DNA from: Brevundimonas sp. NIBR10
Lineage (GTDB): Bacteria; Pseudomonadota; Alphaproteobacteria; Caulobacterales; Caulobacteraceae
NCBI RefSeq assembly: GCF_027912515.1
Contig: NZ_CP115464.1
Coordinates: 3,201,501 to 3,265,500, forward strand
Length of the DNA: 64,000 nucleotides
Reading direction: 5' to 3'
The position numbers were made by a program, and so were the translations under genes. Shown here in pieces: positions 42,547 through 52,300 of the stretch. Numbering within the stretch: the stretch's first letter is position 1; every line of letters begins with the position of its first letter. The notes beneath the pieces were generated by a model. It did no database searches, was not told where the DNA came from, and worked only from the letters and a program-made list of their open reading frames with translations.

Positions 42547-42853
42547 TCAGAAGCCTGTGAAAAGCCGGTCGAGGGCCCGACGGATGTCGTCCTCGTGAGC
42601 GAGGAGAGCCGACACGTCTCTTCAAGGAGCGCCCCTGAATGCCGGCCAGTTCGGTGAGAACGACGACGAGCCGTTGGTCGTCAAACGTGACAGGAAGTTC
42701 AAGCCCTGGAACGACCACGGCGCTGTCATTGACCAGTGGAGCCACGACCGCGTCATCGAAACCGACGATCAAGTGGGACGACACGACAATGACGTAGGGT
42801 GCGAACCGGCGCGCCTCCGCTGACGGATTCTCATAGACGTCGAACTGCCGCAC
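42547..42853 (-). pseudogene. ccdB: CcdB-type gyrase toxin, frameshifted
   Basis: CcdB poisons DNA gyrase in the CcdAB module. From GTG 42853 the protein reads MRQFDVYENPS, APYVIVVSSHLI and VVLTELAGIQGRSLKRRVGS, in good agreement with CcdB. Then one extra base (GG at 42603-42604 of the plus strand) shifts the frame. Removing it gives LAHEDDIRRALDRLFTGF and a stop at 42547, the classic CcdB end, whose last residues contact gyrase. As written the frame instead runs 30 more nonsense residues into yccF. The start is immediately after the ccdA stop. The toxin is probably dead, or the base is an error. Confidence 0.8.
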
Positions 42854-43096
42854 TCACCACGTCCGGAGATAGTCGGACAGCACGCCACGCTCGGCGATGC
42901 GGCGGTTGTGATCCTTGATCGCCTCTGCATTTTCCTCGGCCCAGCGCTTCGCCCTTCCCTCGGCCCCTGCGGGATCGACCTTCTGCAGGTGAAGTCTCAG
43001 CGCACGCTCGTCCATCCCGGCAATCGAAATTCCAAGGCGCTTGGCCTGCTCGACCAGCTCCGGATCGATCCCGATGTTCAGTTCGACCTTGCCCAT
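42854..43096 (-). CDS. ccdA: CcdA-type antitoxin
   Basis: An 80-aa antitoxin. The N-terminal ribbon-helix-helix KVELNIGIDPELVEQAKRLG binds DNA; the C-terminal half (RAKRWAEENAEAIKDHNRRI, then GVLSDYLRTW) is the part that neutralises CcdB, ending in the typical aromatic tail. ATG 43096 is the family start; the open frame runs upstream to 43138. It is fully intact although its toxin partner is frameshifted. Confidence 0.88.
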   Translation of the reverse strand: MGKVELNIGIDPELVEQAKRLGISIAGMDERALRLHLQKVDPAGAEGRAKRWAEENAEAIKDHNRRIAERGVLSDYLRTW

Positions 43097-43134
43097 GGCA
43101 ACGAGGCTAACCGCAAACGCCCGCACTGCCAAAC

Positions 43135-44526
43135 TCACCCCGGCGAGATCATCTTCTCCGGTCGCACGGCTTCGTCGAACTCCGCGTCCGTCAGGTAGCC
43201 ACCGCCGACGGCTTCCTGGCGCAGGGTGGTGCCGTTCTTGTGCGCGGTCTTGGCGATCTTGGCGCAGGCGTCGTAGCCCAGCTTGCCGTTCAGGGCCGTG
43301 ACCAGCATCAGGGAGTTGTTCAGGCCGCGCTCGATATTGTCGATGCGGGGCTCGATGCCGACGACGCAGTTCTCGGTGAAGCTGACCGCCGCATCGGCCA
43401 CCAGCCGCACCGACTGCAGGAAATTATAGGCCATCACCGGGTTGAAGACGTTCAGCTCGAAATGCCCCTGCGAGCCCGCGAACGTCAGTGCGGCGTTGTT
43501 ACCGAACACCTGGACGCAGACCTGGGTCAGGGCTTCGCACTGGGTCGGATTGACCTTGCCCGGCATGATCGATGAACCCGGCTCGTTCTCCGGCAGGGCC
43601 AGTTCGCCCAGGCCCGAACGGGGACCGGAGCCCAGGAAGCGGATGTCGTTGGCGATTTTGAACAGGGACGCGGCGACCGTGTTGATGGCCCCGTGGCTGA
43701 ACACCATGGCATCGTGGGCGGCCAGCGCCTCGAACTTGTTCGGAGCCGTCGTGAACTTCAGGCCGGTGATGGCGGCGATGCGGTCCGACACGCCTTCCGC
43801 GAACCCGATCGGCGCGTTCAGGCCGGTGCCGACGGCCGTGCCGCCCTGGGCCAGCTGCATCAGGTCAGGCAGGGTCGCCTCGATCCGCTCGATGCCCTTG
43901 GTCACCTGCTGAACGTAGCCCGAAAATTCCTGACCGAGCGTCAGGGGCGTGGCGTCCTGCGTATGCGTCCGGCCGATCTTGATGATCGATTTCCAGGCCT
44001 CGGCCTTGTCGTTCAGGGCGTTGCGGAGCTGTTGCAGGGCGGGCAGCAGACGGTGCGTCACCTCCTCGGCGCAGGCGACGTGCATCGCCGTGGGATAGGT
44101 GTCGTTGGACGACTGGCTCATGTTGACGTGGTCGTTGGGGTGGACCGGCTTCTTGGAGCCCATCTCCCCGCCCAGCATCTCGATGGCGCGGTTACTGATG
44201 ACCTCGTTGGCGTTCATGTTGGACTGGGTGCCCGAGCCGGTCTGCCAGACGACCAGAGGGAAGTGGTCGTCCAGCTTGCCCTCGATCACCTCGTCGGCGG
44301 CGCGCACGATGGCGTTGCCGATGGTGGGGTCCAACCGACCCAGCGCCATGTTGGTCTCGGCGGCGGCGCGCTTGACGATGCCCAGCGCCCGCACGATCGG
44401 CAGGGGCTGCTTTTCCCAGCCGATCTTGAAATTGCCCAGCGACCGCTGCGCCTGGGCACCCCAGTATCGGTCGGCAGCGACCTCGATCGGGCCGAAGGTG
44501 TCGGTTTCTGTGCGGTGCGTCGTCAT
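43135..44526 (-). CDS. fumC: Class II fumarate hydratase
   Basis: A 463-aa homotetrameric, iron-free fumarase of the TCA cycle. Marks: [20 protein letters not shown] at the start, [55 protein letters not shown], and the superfamily signature [15 protein letters not shown] with the catalytic Ser loop. ATG 44526 is the standard start; the frame is open to 44613. Single gene, divergent from a cyclophilin gene. No odd features. Confidence 0.97.
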   Translation of the reverse strand: MTTHRTETDTFGPIEVAADRYWGAQAQRSLGNFKIGWEKQPLPIVRALGIVKRAAAETNMALGRLDPTIGNAIVRAADEVIEGKLDDHFPLVVWQTGSGTQSNMNANEVISNRAIEMLGGEMGSKKPVHPNDHVNMSQSSNDTYPTAMHVACAEEVTHRLLPALQQLRNALNDKAEAWKSIIKIGRTHTQDATPLTLGQEFSGYVQQVTKGIERIEATLPDLMQLAQGGTAVGTGLNAPIGFAEGVSDRIAAITGLKFTTAPNKFEALAAHDAMVFSHGAINTVAASLFKIANDIRFLGSGPRSGLGELALPENEPGSSIMPGKVNPTQCEALTQVCVQVFGNNAALTFAGSQGHFELNVFNPVMAYNFLQSVRLVADAAVSFTENCVVGIEPRIDNIERGLNNSLMLVTALNGKLGYDACAKIAKTAHKNGTTLRQEAVGGGYLTDAEFDEAVRPEKMISPG

Positions 44527-44602
44527 GAATCGATGGCCTGAAGGCGTGGCGGAGGGATGCGCGGCGGTGTAGCACCTGAGCGGCAGGGAGCAAGGCGAGG
44601 CG

Positions 44603-45247
44603 ATGTCGATCACAGGTCTGATGTTGGCTGGGGCCGTGGCGGTTCAGAGCTTCCCCGTCTTCTATCAGCCGCGCGTGACCCTCAGGACCGAGTACGGCAG
44701 CATCACCGTCTCGCTGGACGCGATCAACGCCCCCGTCACGACCTGCAACTTCCTGCGCTACGTCCAGCGCGGCCATTACCCGCGCGGCGGCTTCTTTCGC
44801 ACCGTGGTCAGCGAGACCGACACCAATCCGAACCCGATCGACGTGATCCAGGCCGCCTCCTCCCACGGACCTGACGATCCGGGCTTCGGCGGCATTCCGC
44901 TGGAGCGGACGCGCGATACCGGCCTGTCGCATACCGCCGGAACGATCTCGATGGCGCGGGACGGGCCGGACACGGCGACCTCCAGCTTCTTCATCGTGGT
45001 CAAGGATTCGCCGTCGCTAGATTTCGGCGGTGCCCGCAATCCGGACGGCCAGGGCTTCGCGGCCTTCGGGCAGGTCGTGGCCGGGATGGAGACCGTACAG
45101 GGCATTCACTCCGACCCCGCGACGGCCGAGAAGCTGGACGATCCCGTCGCGTTTCGTCAGGTCTATGCCACGGGCGGCTATTCGGAGTGGTGCGAGATGG
45201 GCAGCGACGGCTTCATCGTCGGACCTCGCCCCCCGGCTCAACGATGA
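44603..45247 (+). CDS. Cyclophilin-type peptidyl-prolyl isomerase, probably exported
   Basis: A 214-aa cyclophilin-fold protein. The N-terminus [20 protein letters not shown] is hydrophobic enough for a weak signal or anchor. The core has [27 protein letters not shown] (FFR with the catalytic Arg), [20 protein letters not shown] and [14 protein letters not shown]. It differs from the other cyclophilin at 30.7 kb by long inserts. The 3' end overlaps the RusA-like gene (ATGA), so the two are translated together, which is an odd pairing. Confidence 0.88.
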   Translation: MSITGLMLAGAVAVQSFPVFYQPRVTLRTEYGSITVSLDAINAPVTTCNFLRYVQRGHYPRGGFFRTVVSETDTNPNPIDVIQAASSHGPDDPGFGGIPLERTRDTGLSHTAGTISMARDGPDTATSSFFIVVKDSPSLDFGGARNPDGQGFAAFGQVVAGMETVQGIHSDPATAEKLDDPVAFRQVYATGGYSEWCEMGSDGFIVGPRPPAQR

Positions 45248-45648
45248 AGTCGCAAGGCGCGGAGGCCGCCTGGATCGGAACCGGCAAGGTCAGGGCGCGC
45301 GAGGTCGGCGAGGCGGTGGAGATCACCATCGATGGCCTGACCACCCAGGCCAAATACTACAAGCCGCTGGTCTATGAGTTCATGAGGAAGGAATGGTCGT
45401 CGCGACCGTCCTGGGGCGACTATGTGGTCGAGATCACGATGGAGCATGTCGGCGATCCGCCCGTGCTGGACCTCGACAACCTCGCCAAGGCCTTGCTGGA
45501 CGCCATCAAGGGCTATCTGTTCCATGACGATGCCCAGGTCGCGCGGCTGGTGGTCGAACGGCGCGAGGGTGAACGCGAGCGGATCACGATCCGTAGCTAT
45601 CCGCGCAAAGGTTCTCCGACCCAGGGCTGGACCGCGACCGACATCTAG
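45244..45648 (+). CDS. RusA-like endodeoxyribonuclease
   Basis: A 134-aa protein like RusA, a Holliday-junction resolvase mostly of phage origin. The signature DLDNLAKALLDAIKGYLFHD (about 79-98) followed by DAQVARLVVERREGE matches the RusA pattern, where Asp and Lys residues bind Mg2+ and DNA. The start ATG 45244 overlaps the cyclophilin stop. No phage genes surround it, so it is either domesticated or acts outside recombination. Its stop overlaps the convergent prepilin peptidase end by 4 bp. Confidence 0.78.
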   Translation: MKSQGAEAAWIGTGKVRAREVGEAVEITIDGLTTQAKYYKPLVYEFMRKEWSSRPSWGDYVVEITMEHVGDPPVLDLDNLAKALLDAIKGYLFHDDAQVARLVVERREGERERITIRSYPRKGSPTQGWTATDI

Positions 45649-46400
45649 ACGCCGATCGGGCCGTAGAGCCAGGTCAGCCATATCCCGACCGCCAGCAGGG
45701 TCCCGAACGGCAGCCGGTCGCTCCCGCTGACGGCCCGCCGGACGATCAGCCTCGCGACGACGATCGCAAAGCCGGCCGCGCAGGCCCACAGCAGGACGCT
45801 GGGCAATCCCATCCATCCGACCCAGGCCCCGGCCGCGCCGAACAGAAAGGGATCACCGCCGCCCAGCCCGTCGCGGCCGCGCATTCGCTTGTAGGCCCAG
45901 GCCAGCAGCCACAGCGACCCAAAGCCGCCGACCGCCCCTATGATCTGTGCCCAGGGAATAGCTTGCCCCAGTGCCGCAGCCGCGATCAGGCCCGTGACCG
46001 CCAACGGCCAGGTCAGGATGTCCGGAAGCCAGAAATTCTCGGCGTCGATGATCGCGATCAACAGCAACTGCCAGCCCAGCAGGGCCGTCGCCGCGACGAA
46101 GACCCAGTCGCCCCCGGCGAGCGCAGCCCAGACACCGATCGCTGAGGCCGCCAGCTCGATCAGGATATAACGCGGCGAGATCGCCGCCCTGCACCAGCCG
46201 CATTTTCCCTTGAGCCAAATCCAGCTCAACACCGGAACCAGATGCGCCGGGGCCAGGGTTCGCTCACAGCTCATGCAGCGTGACCGGCCGAAAACGACGC
46301 CTTCCTCGCGCGGCAAACGCACGCTGACGGCCGCCAGGAAACTGCCGACGACGGCACCCAGCAGGCCCATCAGGATGGCGATGACGACCGGTTGCGGCAT
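45645..46400 (-). CDS. Type 4 prepilin peptidase (A24)
   Basis: A 251-aa membrane protease and N-methyltransferase that trims type IV pilin or type II secretion pseudopilin signals. An N-terminal domain with CMSC and CGWC (zinc-binding Cys pairs, about 42-72) is followed by the catalytic domain: first Asp in IAIIDAENFWLPDILT, second in GLGGGDPFLF. The second motif is more often GGGDPKLF; here Phe replaces Lys. About seven membrane helices. No pilin or secretion gene is adjacent. Whether it serves pili or the Gsp system is not known. Confidence 0.9.
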   Translation of the reverse strand: MPQPVVIAILMGLLGAVVGSFLAAVSVRLPREEGVVFGRSRCMSCERTLAPAHLVPVLSWIWLKGKCGWCRAAISPRYILIELAASAIGVWAALAGGDWVFVAATALLGWQLLLIAIIDAENFWLPDILTWPLAVTGLIAAAALGQAIPWAQIIGAVGGFGSLWLLAWAYKRMRGRDGLGGGDPFLFGAAGAWVGWMGLPSVLLWACAAGFAIVVARLIVRRAVSGSDRLPFGTLLAVGIWLTWLYGPIGV

Positions 46401-46409
46401 GGACCGGCC

Positions 46410-48317
46410 TTAGCCGCCGACCACGCCTCCGCCAAGGGCGACCGCGACGCGATAGGTCACCAGCGACGCCAGATAGGCCAGGGCGAACATGTAGACGACC
46501 ATGACCCACATCCATTTCCAGCTGTTCAGCTCGCGCTTGACCACGCCGAGCGTCGCCACGCACTGGGGCGCGAACACATACCAGGCCAGGAAGGACAGCC
46601 CGGTGGCCAGCGACCACTGCGCCGCCAGGGTCGCCCCCAACAGGCTGCCTGCGGCCTCCGCATCGCTGACCGCATAGACGGTGCCTAGGGCCGCAACCGC
46701 AACCTCACGTGCGGCCATGCCCGGCACCAGGGCGATGACCATCTGCCAGTTGAAGCCGATGGGTGCGAAGATCGGCTCCAGGGCATGGCCGATCATCCCG
46801 GCGAACGAATAGTCGATGGCCGGCTGGGTCGCGCCTTCCGGCGGATAGGGGAAGGTGGCCAGGGCCCAGACGATGACCATCAGCGGCAGGATGATCCGCG
46901 CCGCACGCTCCATGAAGATCCTGGCCCGGAGCCACAGATTGAACAGCACATTCTTCGGGTCCGGCCACTTGTAGCTCGGCAGCTCCATCATGAAGGGCTC
47001 GACCGCCCCCCTCCAGAACACCTTGCGGATCACGAACGAGACCGCCAGCGCCGAGACGATGCCGGCGGCGTAGAGGCCGAACATCACCAGGCCCTGCAGG
47101 TTCACGAACCCCCACACCGTCTGCTGCGGGATGAAGGCCCCGATGATCAGGGTGTAGACCGGGATGCGCGCCGAACAGGTCATCAGGGGCGCCACCATGA
47201 TGGTGGTCAGACGGTCGCGCTTGGCGTCGATCACCCTGGCCGCCATGACGCCCGGAATGGCGCAGGCGAAGCTGGACAACAGGGGGATGAAGGCCCGCCC
47301 GTGCAGCCCCGCCCCGCCCATGATGCGGTCCATCAGAAAGGCCGCACGGGCCATGTAGCCGAAGTCTTCGAGCAGGATGATGAAGGCGAACAGGATGATG
47401 ATCTGCGGCAGGAAGACCAGCACGCCGCCCACGCCCGCGATCAGGCCGTCGACGATCAGGCTCTGGACCAGCGGCCAGACCGCGCCGGTGTCGGGCACCA
47501 CCGCCGACACGCCCGCGCCTAACAGGCCAAAGCCCGCCTCGATCGCGTCCATGGCCGGGGTGGCCCACGCGAATACCGCCTGGAACATCACGAACAGCAG
47601 GGCCGCCAGGATCACCAACCCGCCGACGGGATGCAGCAGCACGCCGTCGATCTTGCCGGTCAGGGTGTCGGGCCGCTCGGGTGGCCGGACGCAGGCCTTC
47701 ATGATCCGCTCGGCCTCGCGGTGGGCGGACCGGATTTCCGAAGCGTCTGGCGCGCGCCACGACCCCTCGCACTCGATCGCATTCACTGCCGACGACAGGG
47801 CCAACTCTTCAACCTGCGAGACCAGATCGTCGATCCCGCGTCGACGCGTCGCCACCGTCGTCACGATCGGCAGGCCCAGCTCGGCCTTCAGCCGGTCGAG
47901 GTCGATCCTCAGACCCTGCCGCTGGGCGATGTCGTACATGTTCAGCGCCAGCACCATCGGCCGCCCGACCTGACGCAGTTCCAGCGCCAGCCGCAGCACG
48001 AGCCGCAGATTGGTCGCGTCGGCGACACAGACCAAGACGTCGGGCGCGGGCTCCCCGGCCAGCCGACCGAGGACGGCATCGCGCGTCACCTCCTCATCGG
48101 GGCTCCTCGCGCGCAGGGAATAGGTGCCGGGCAGGTCCAGCACCGACAGCGAACGCCCGGATGCCGAGCGGATGAAGCCCTCCTTCCGCTCGACCGTGAC
48201 GCCGGCGTAGTTGGCGACCTTCTGGTGGGCGCCGGTCAGGGCGTTGAACAGGGCGGTCTTGCCCGAGTTCGGATTGCCGACCAGGGCCACTCTGGCGGCG
48301 CGAAGGGCGATATCCAT
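46410..48317 (-). CDS. feoB: FeoB, Fe2+ transporter with GTPase domain
   Basis: A 635-aa ferrous iron importer. The N-terminal G domain has G1 GNPNSGKTALFNALTG (15-30), G3 DLPGTYSL and G4 NMYD; a helical GDI-like domain follows, then the membrane part with two Gate repeats. It is shorter than E. coli FeoB (773) but within the usual alphaproteobacterial range. It overlaps feoA by 1 bp (TAATG). No FeoC is found. Fur control is likely from family knowledge, but no clear Fur box was seen. Confidence 0.95.
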   Translation of the reverse strand: MDIALRAARVALVGNPNSGKTALFNALTGAHQKVANYAGVTVERKEGFIRSASGRSLSVLDLPGTYSLRARSPDEEVTRDAVLGRLAGEPAPDVLVCVADATNLRLVLRLALELRQVGRPMVLALNMYDIAQRQGLRIDLDRLKAELGLPIVTTVATRRRGIDDLVSQVEELALSSAVNAIECEGSWRAPDASEIRSAHREAERIMKACVRPPERPDTLTGKIDGVLLHPVGGLVILAALLFVMFQAVFAWATPAMDAIEAGFGLLGAGVSAVVPDTGAVWPLVQSLIVDGLIAGVGGVLVFLPQIIILFAFIILLEDFGYMARAAFLMDRIMGGAGLHGRAFIPLLSSFACAIPGVMAARVIDAKRDRLTTIMVAPLMTCSARIPVYTLIIGAFIPQQTVWGFVNLQGLVMFGLYAAGIVSALAVSFVIRKVFWRGAVEPFMMELPSYKWPDPKNVLFNLWLRARIFMERAARIILPLMVIVWALATFPYPPEGATQPAIDYSFAGMIGHALEPIFAPIGFNWQMVIALVPGMAAREVAVAALGTVYAVSDAEAAGSLLGATLAAQWSLATGLSFLAWYVFAPQCVATLGVVKRELNSWKWMWVMVVYMFALAYLASLVTYRVAVALGGGVVGG

Positions 48318-48604
48318 TATTCGGCGGCTTCCGCGGCGGCGTCTGCGCCAAAGTCAACGGTCAGGCTGGCGGCCTCACGGCGCCTGAGGGCCACCCGCAT
48401 GTCATCGACCTTGATTGCGATCGGATCGCGCCCGAACAGGCCCTCATGGATCAGCTCGACCTGCGCACCCTCGACAAAGCCGAGTTCCAGCAGCCGCCGC
48501 TCCAGCTCGACGTCCTCGGCCTGATGGTGACAGTGTGTGCCGACTTCGGTGATGACGCCGCGCTGGCCTACGCGGGCCTCGCTCAGCTTGATGACGTTAT
48601 TCAT
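48317..48604 (-). CDS. feoA: FeoA, Fe2+ transport accessory protein
   Basis: A 95-aa SH3-like cytosolic protein needed for FeoB function. It has the family blocks RRLLELGFVEGAQVELIHEG and DPIAIKVDDMRVALRRREA. The start ATG 48604 gives MNNVIKLSEARVGQRG. It forms a two-gene operon with feoB and diverges from a cytochrome c gene with a 150-bp gap. Confidence 0.92.
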   Translation of the reverse strand: MNNVIKLSEARVGQRGVITEVGTHCHHQAEDVELERRLLELGFVEGAQVELIHEGLFGRDPIAIKVDDMRVALRRREAASLTVDFGADAAAEAAE

Positions 48605-48753
48605 TCAACTGATCCGTATGCGACCCGCCGAAGCCTCGCCGCCTTCCTGCGGGTGATTATCAGGTGCGATAGCCTGCCGTCCAGAGCCGATCCGCCGCGT
48701 TGCAGGGACGCGCGCCGTTCGGCTATCACCGCCGGAACGGTATGGAGACGATG

Positions 48754-49242
48754 ATGCAGAAACTGGCCCTGTCGATCGCGGCCCTCGGCTTGCTGACAGC
48801 CTGTGGCTCTGGCGAGACTTCTGCTCCTGCGTCGGCACCGGCCGACACGCCCGTGGCCACGGTCCCGGCCCTGACCGACGCCGAGAAGGCGACCCTGCTC
48901 GCCGCCCTGCCTGCTCCCTATGCCCAGGCCGATCTGGACAACGGCCGGGCCGTATTTGCTCGCTGCCGCTCCTGCCACACCCTCGTTCCGGGCGGATCAA
49001 ACATGACCGGACCCAATCTGAACGGGGTCATCGGTCGCGTGGCCGGAACCCACGCCGGCTTCAACTATTCGCCGGCCCTGAAGTCGGCAGGCTTCACCTG
49101 GGACGGTGACAAGATCGAGCACTGGCTCGAGAACCCGCGCACCTTCCTGGCCGGTAACAAGATGAGCTTCCCCGGCTTGCCGGATGCCACCGATCGCCGC
49201 GATGTCGTGGCGTACATCAGCGTCGAGGGAGCGCCGCGCTGA
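48754..49242 (+). CDS. Lipoprotein c-type cytochrome
   Basis: A 162-aa exported monohaem cytochrome c of class I. The signal ends in the lipobox LLTAC (Cys17), so it is a lipid-anchored electron carrier. The haem site is CRSCH (about 71-75); NKMSFPG supplies the axial Met. The core NGRAVFARCRSCHTLVPGG and GPNLNGVIGR matches mitochondrial-type cytochrome c, like the membrane-bound c552/CycM group of alphaproteobacteria. ATG 48754 gives the best spacing from GGAG; ATG 48742 and 48751 are in frame. Confidence 0.88.
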   Translation: MQKLALSIAALGLLTACGSGETSAPASAPADTPVATVPALTDAEKATLLAALPAPYAQADLDNGRAVFARCRSCHTLVPGGSNMTGPNLNGVIGRVAGTHAGFNYSPALKSAGFTWDGDKIEHWLENPRTFLAGNKMSFPGLPDATDRRDVVAYISVEGAPR

Positions 49243-49249
49243 GGGCGGT

Positions 49250-49357
49250 AAGTGGCTGGTGGCTGGTGATTGGGAGTCTGATGTCGACGTGTTTGCCAGA
49301 CCTCGCCGCCCCCGGCTGATCAACAGCCACTAACCACTCGCCACTAACCACCCAAAC
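49250..49357. repeat. Imperfect inverted repeat of AGTGG(C/T)T units
   Basis: Left arm about 49250-49275 (agtggctggtggctggtg) and right arm about 49325-49357 carry the same short unit in opposite directions, and the unit also repeats in tandem within each arm. It lies between the convergent cytochrome c and RND genes. Similar AGTGG-rich repeats are common between genes in this group of bacteria (recollection). It may end transcripts by hairpin. Confidence 0.5.
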
Positions 49358-49358
49358 G

Positions 49359-52300
49359 CTACTCCGCCGGGGCCGGCAGGGCGTCGTGAGCCGTGGTTTC
49401 CTCGGCTTCCCATTCCTCGATCTTCCGGGCCGTCCATTCCGGCGATTTGGTGAACCGGGCCAGAGCGCCGTAGATCACCGGCACGACGAACAGCGTCAGC
49501 AGGGTCGCAAACAGGGCACCGGCGAAGATGACTACCCCGATGGTCTGGCGGCTGCCCGCCCCCGCCCCCTGCCACAGCACCAGCGGCAGGGCACCGAAGG
49601 CCGTCGCGATCGAGGTCATGATGATCGGCCGCAGGCGCAGCGACGAACTCTCGATAATCGCCTCGCGGATCGACCGGCCCTGATCACGAAGCTGGTTGGC
49701 GAATTCCACGATCAGGATGCCGTTCTTGGCCGCCACCCCGATCAGGATGATCAACCCGATCTGCGAATAGATGTTCAGGCTCGACCCGGCCATGAACAGG
49801 CCGAACAGCCCGCCCGCCGCCGCCAGAGGCACGGTCAGCATGATGACCGCCGGTGTGATCCAGCTCTCGAACTGGGCCGCCAGCACCAGGAAGACCAGCA
49901 GCAGCGCAAGGGCAAACGCAAAGCCCACTGCCCCGCCGGCCTCCGCCTGATCCCGCGCCGCCCCACCCCACTGGATGTTGACCAGCCCCCGCGGCTGTTT
50001 CGCCACCTCGGCATTAAGGAAGGCGACGGCGTCCGCGATGGTCGTGCCGGGGGTCAGGTCTGCCGACAGCGTGATGGCGCGCTGACGATCCAGCCGGCGC
50101 CGATCCGGCGTATCGCCCGAGGTGGCGGTTGTGACCACGGACGACAGAGGCACCAGCACCCCGCCGCCCGTCGAGACATAGAGGGTCTCCAGATCACCGA
50201 CACCGGCACGGTTGGCCCGCTCGGTCTGGAGGATGACGTCGTATTCCTGACCGCCCTTGATATAGGTGGTGGCCCGGCGCGACCCGAACATGGTCTCGAG
50301 CGTCCGCCCGATCTCCTGCGAAGACACGCCCAGCCCTGCCGCCTTCTCCGGATCGACATCGACCAGCAGCCGCGGCGCATTGGGTTCATAGTTCAGGCGG
50401 GGTCGTGAGAATCCGGGGTTCTCCAGTGACGCGGCCAGCACGGGCTGGAGCCAGCGATAGACGTCCTCGTACTCGGCCCCGGTGACGATCATCTCGACGC
50501 TGTTGCCGCCGCCACCGCCACCACCCCGCTGGAAGGCACCGGGAACAGAGGCGTTGACCTGGGCACCCGTCTGGCCCCGCAGCTTGCCGTTCAGCTCCTG
50601 GGCGATCTCGTCGGCCGAGCGGGTGCGTTCGGACCAGTCCTTGAGCACGAGGGTGCCGTTGCCTGAGTTAAAGCTGCCGCCACCGAAACCGGGCGCACCG
50701 ATCTGATAGGCCTCGACCTCGCCGTTAGCCTTGTATTCAGCCAGGATCGGCTCGATCCCCAACATGATCTTCCTGGTGTAGTCATAGCCTGCGCCTTCCG
50801 GGCCGGCGACGCGGATCTGGACTCGACCACGATCCTCGCCCGGCACCAACTCGCTGGGCAGAGTCAGGAACATGGCGGTCGCGCCCCCGGCGACCAGCAG
50901 GATCATCACACCGACCCCGATTACGGCGAGCCGACTGCCGACCATCATGCCAAGCGAGTTGGCATAGGAGTTCTTCAATCCGTCCATCGCCCGATCGACC
51001 CGATGGGCCAGCCAGCCGTTGTTGGCCGCAGGCTTGAGGATCTTGGACGCCAGCATGGGCGAGAGGCTCAGCGCCAGGAAGGCCGAGAAGGCCACGGCCG
51101 CCGCGATCGCAGCCGCCAGCTCGACGAACAGCCGACCGACATAGCCAGGCAGGAACAGCAGCGGCGCAAACACCGCCAGAAGCACCACCGTCGTCGCCAC
51201 GACCGCGAAGAACACCTGGCGGGCACCCCTCTCGGCCGCGACCAGCGGTGGCTCGCCCAGATCCAGCCGCCGCTGGATATTCTCGGTCACCACGATGGCG
51301 TCATCGACCACGAGCCCGATCGCCAGCACCAGAGCCAGCAGGGTCAGAAGGTTCAGCGAGAACCCCAGCGGTGCCAGGACGATAAAGGTCGCCAGCAGGC
51401 AGATCGGTGCCACGATCGACGGAATCAGCGCCGCGCGGAAACTGCCCAGGAAGATGAAGTTCACGAGGGCCACCAGCACCATCGAGATACCGATCGTGAT
51501 CCAGACCTCGTCGATGGCGTGGGACGTGAAGACCGAGTTGTCCACGCCGACCACCAGTTGGGTTCCCGGCGGCAGTGTCGGCCGGATTTCGTCCAGCAGC
51601 TTGGTCACGCCCTCGGAAATGGCCAGGTCGTTGGACTGGGCCTGACGCGTGATACCCAGCCCGACCTGATCCAAGCCATTGCCGCGGAACAGACGACGCG
51701 GTTCCGCAGCCGCCTCCTCGACCCGGGCGATGTCGCCCAGACGGGTTACATAGCGTCCCTGCGCCTGCAAGGCCGTGGTCGCGCCCGAGGCCGAGGGCTG
51801 GGTCGTCGCGCTGGCTGCCGAGACAGCCGGGCCCGATCCGGCCGTGCCGATCGGCAGTTGGGCGAAGTCTTCGGCCCGGGCGTATGTCCGCGCCACCCGG
51901 ACGGTATAGTCCTTGTCCGTCGATTCCAGCGCCCCTGCGGGCAGTTCGACGTTCTGGGCGTTCAGGGCGTTTTCGACCTGGGTCACCGTGATCCCCCGCG
52001 CCGCCATGGCCCCGGCGTTCAGCCAGATACGCATCGCATAGCGCTGCTCGCCGAAAATCTGGGCCTGGGCCACGCCGGGCACGGTCGCCAGGCGGTCGAG
52101 CAGATATCGGTCGGCGTAATCCGTCAGCTCCAACCGGCTCATCGTCGGCGAGCGCAGGAACAGAATCATGATCGGTGAGGCGTCGCTGTCCGCCTTCGAC
52201 ACCTCGGGCGGATTGGCCTGTTCGGGAAGGCGGCCGACCACGCGGGCGACCCGGTCGCGCACGTCGTTGGCGGCGTCGTCGATATTGCGATCCAGCGAGA

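Noticed and set aside
48605..48753. Possible Fur box between feoA and the cytochrome gene
   Set aside because: I could not find a convincing dyad of the known alphaproteobacterial Fur/Irr type.
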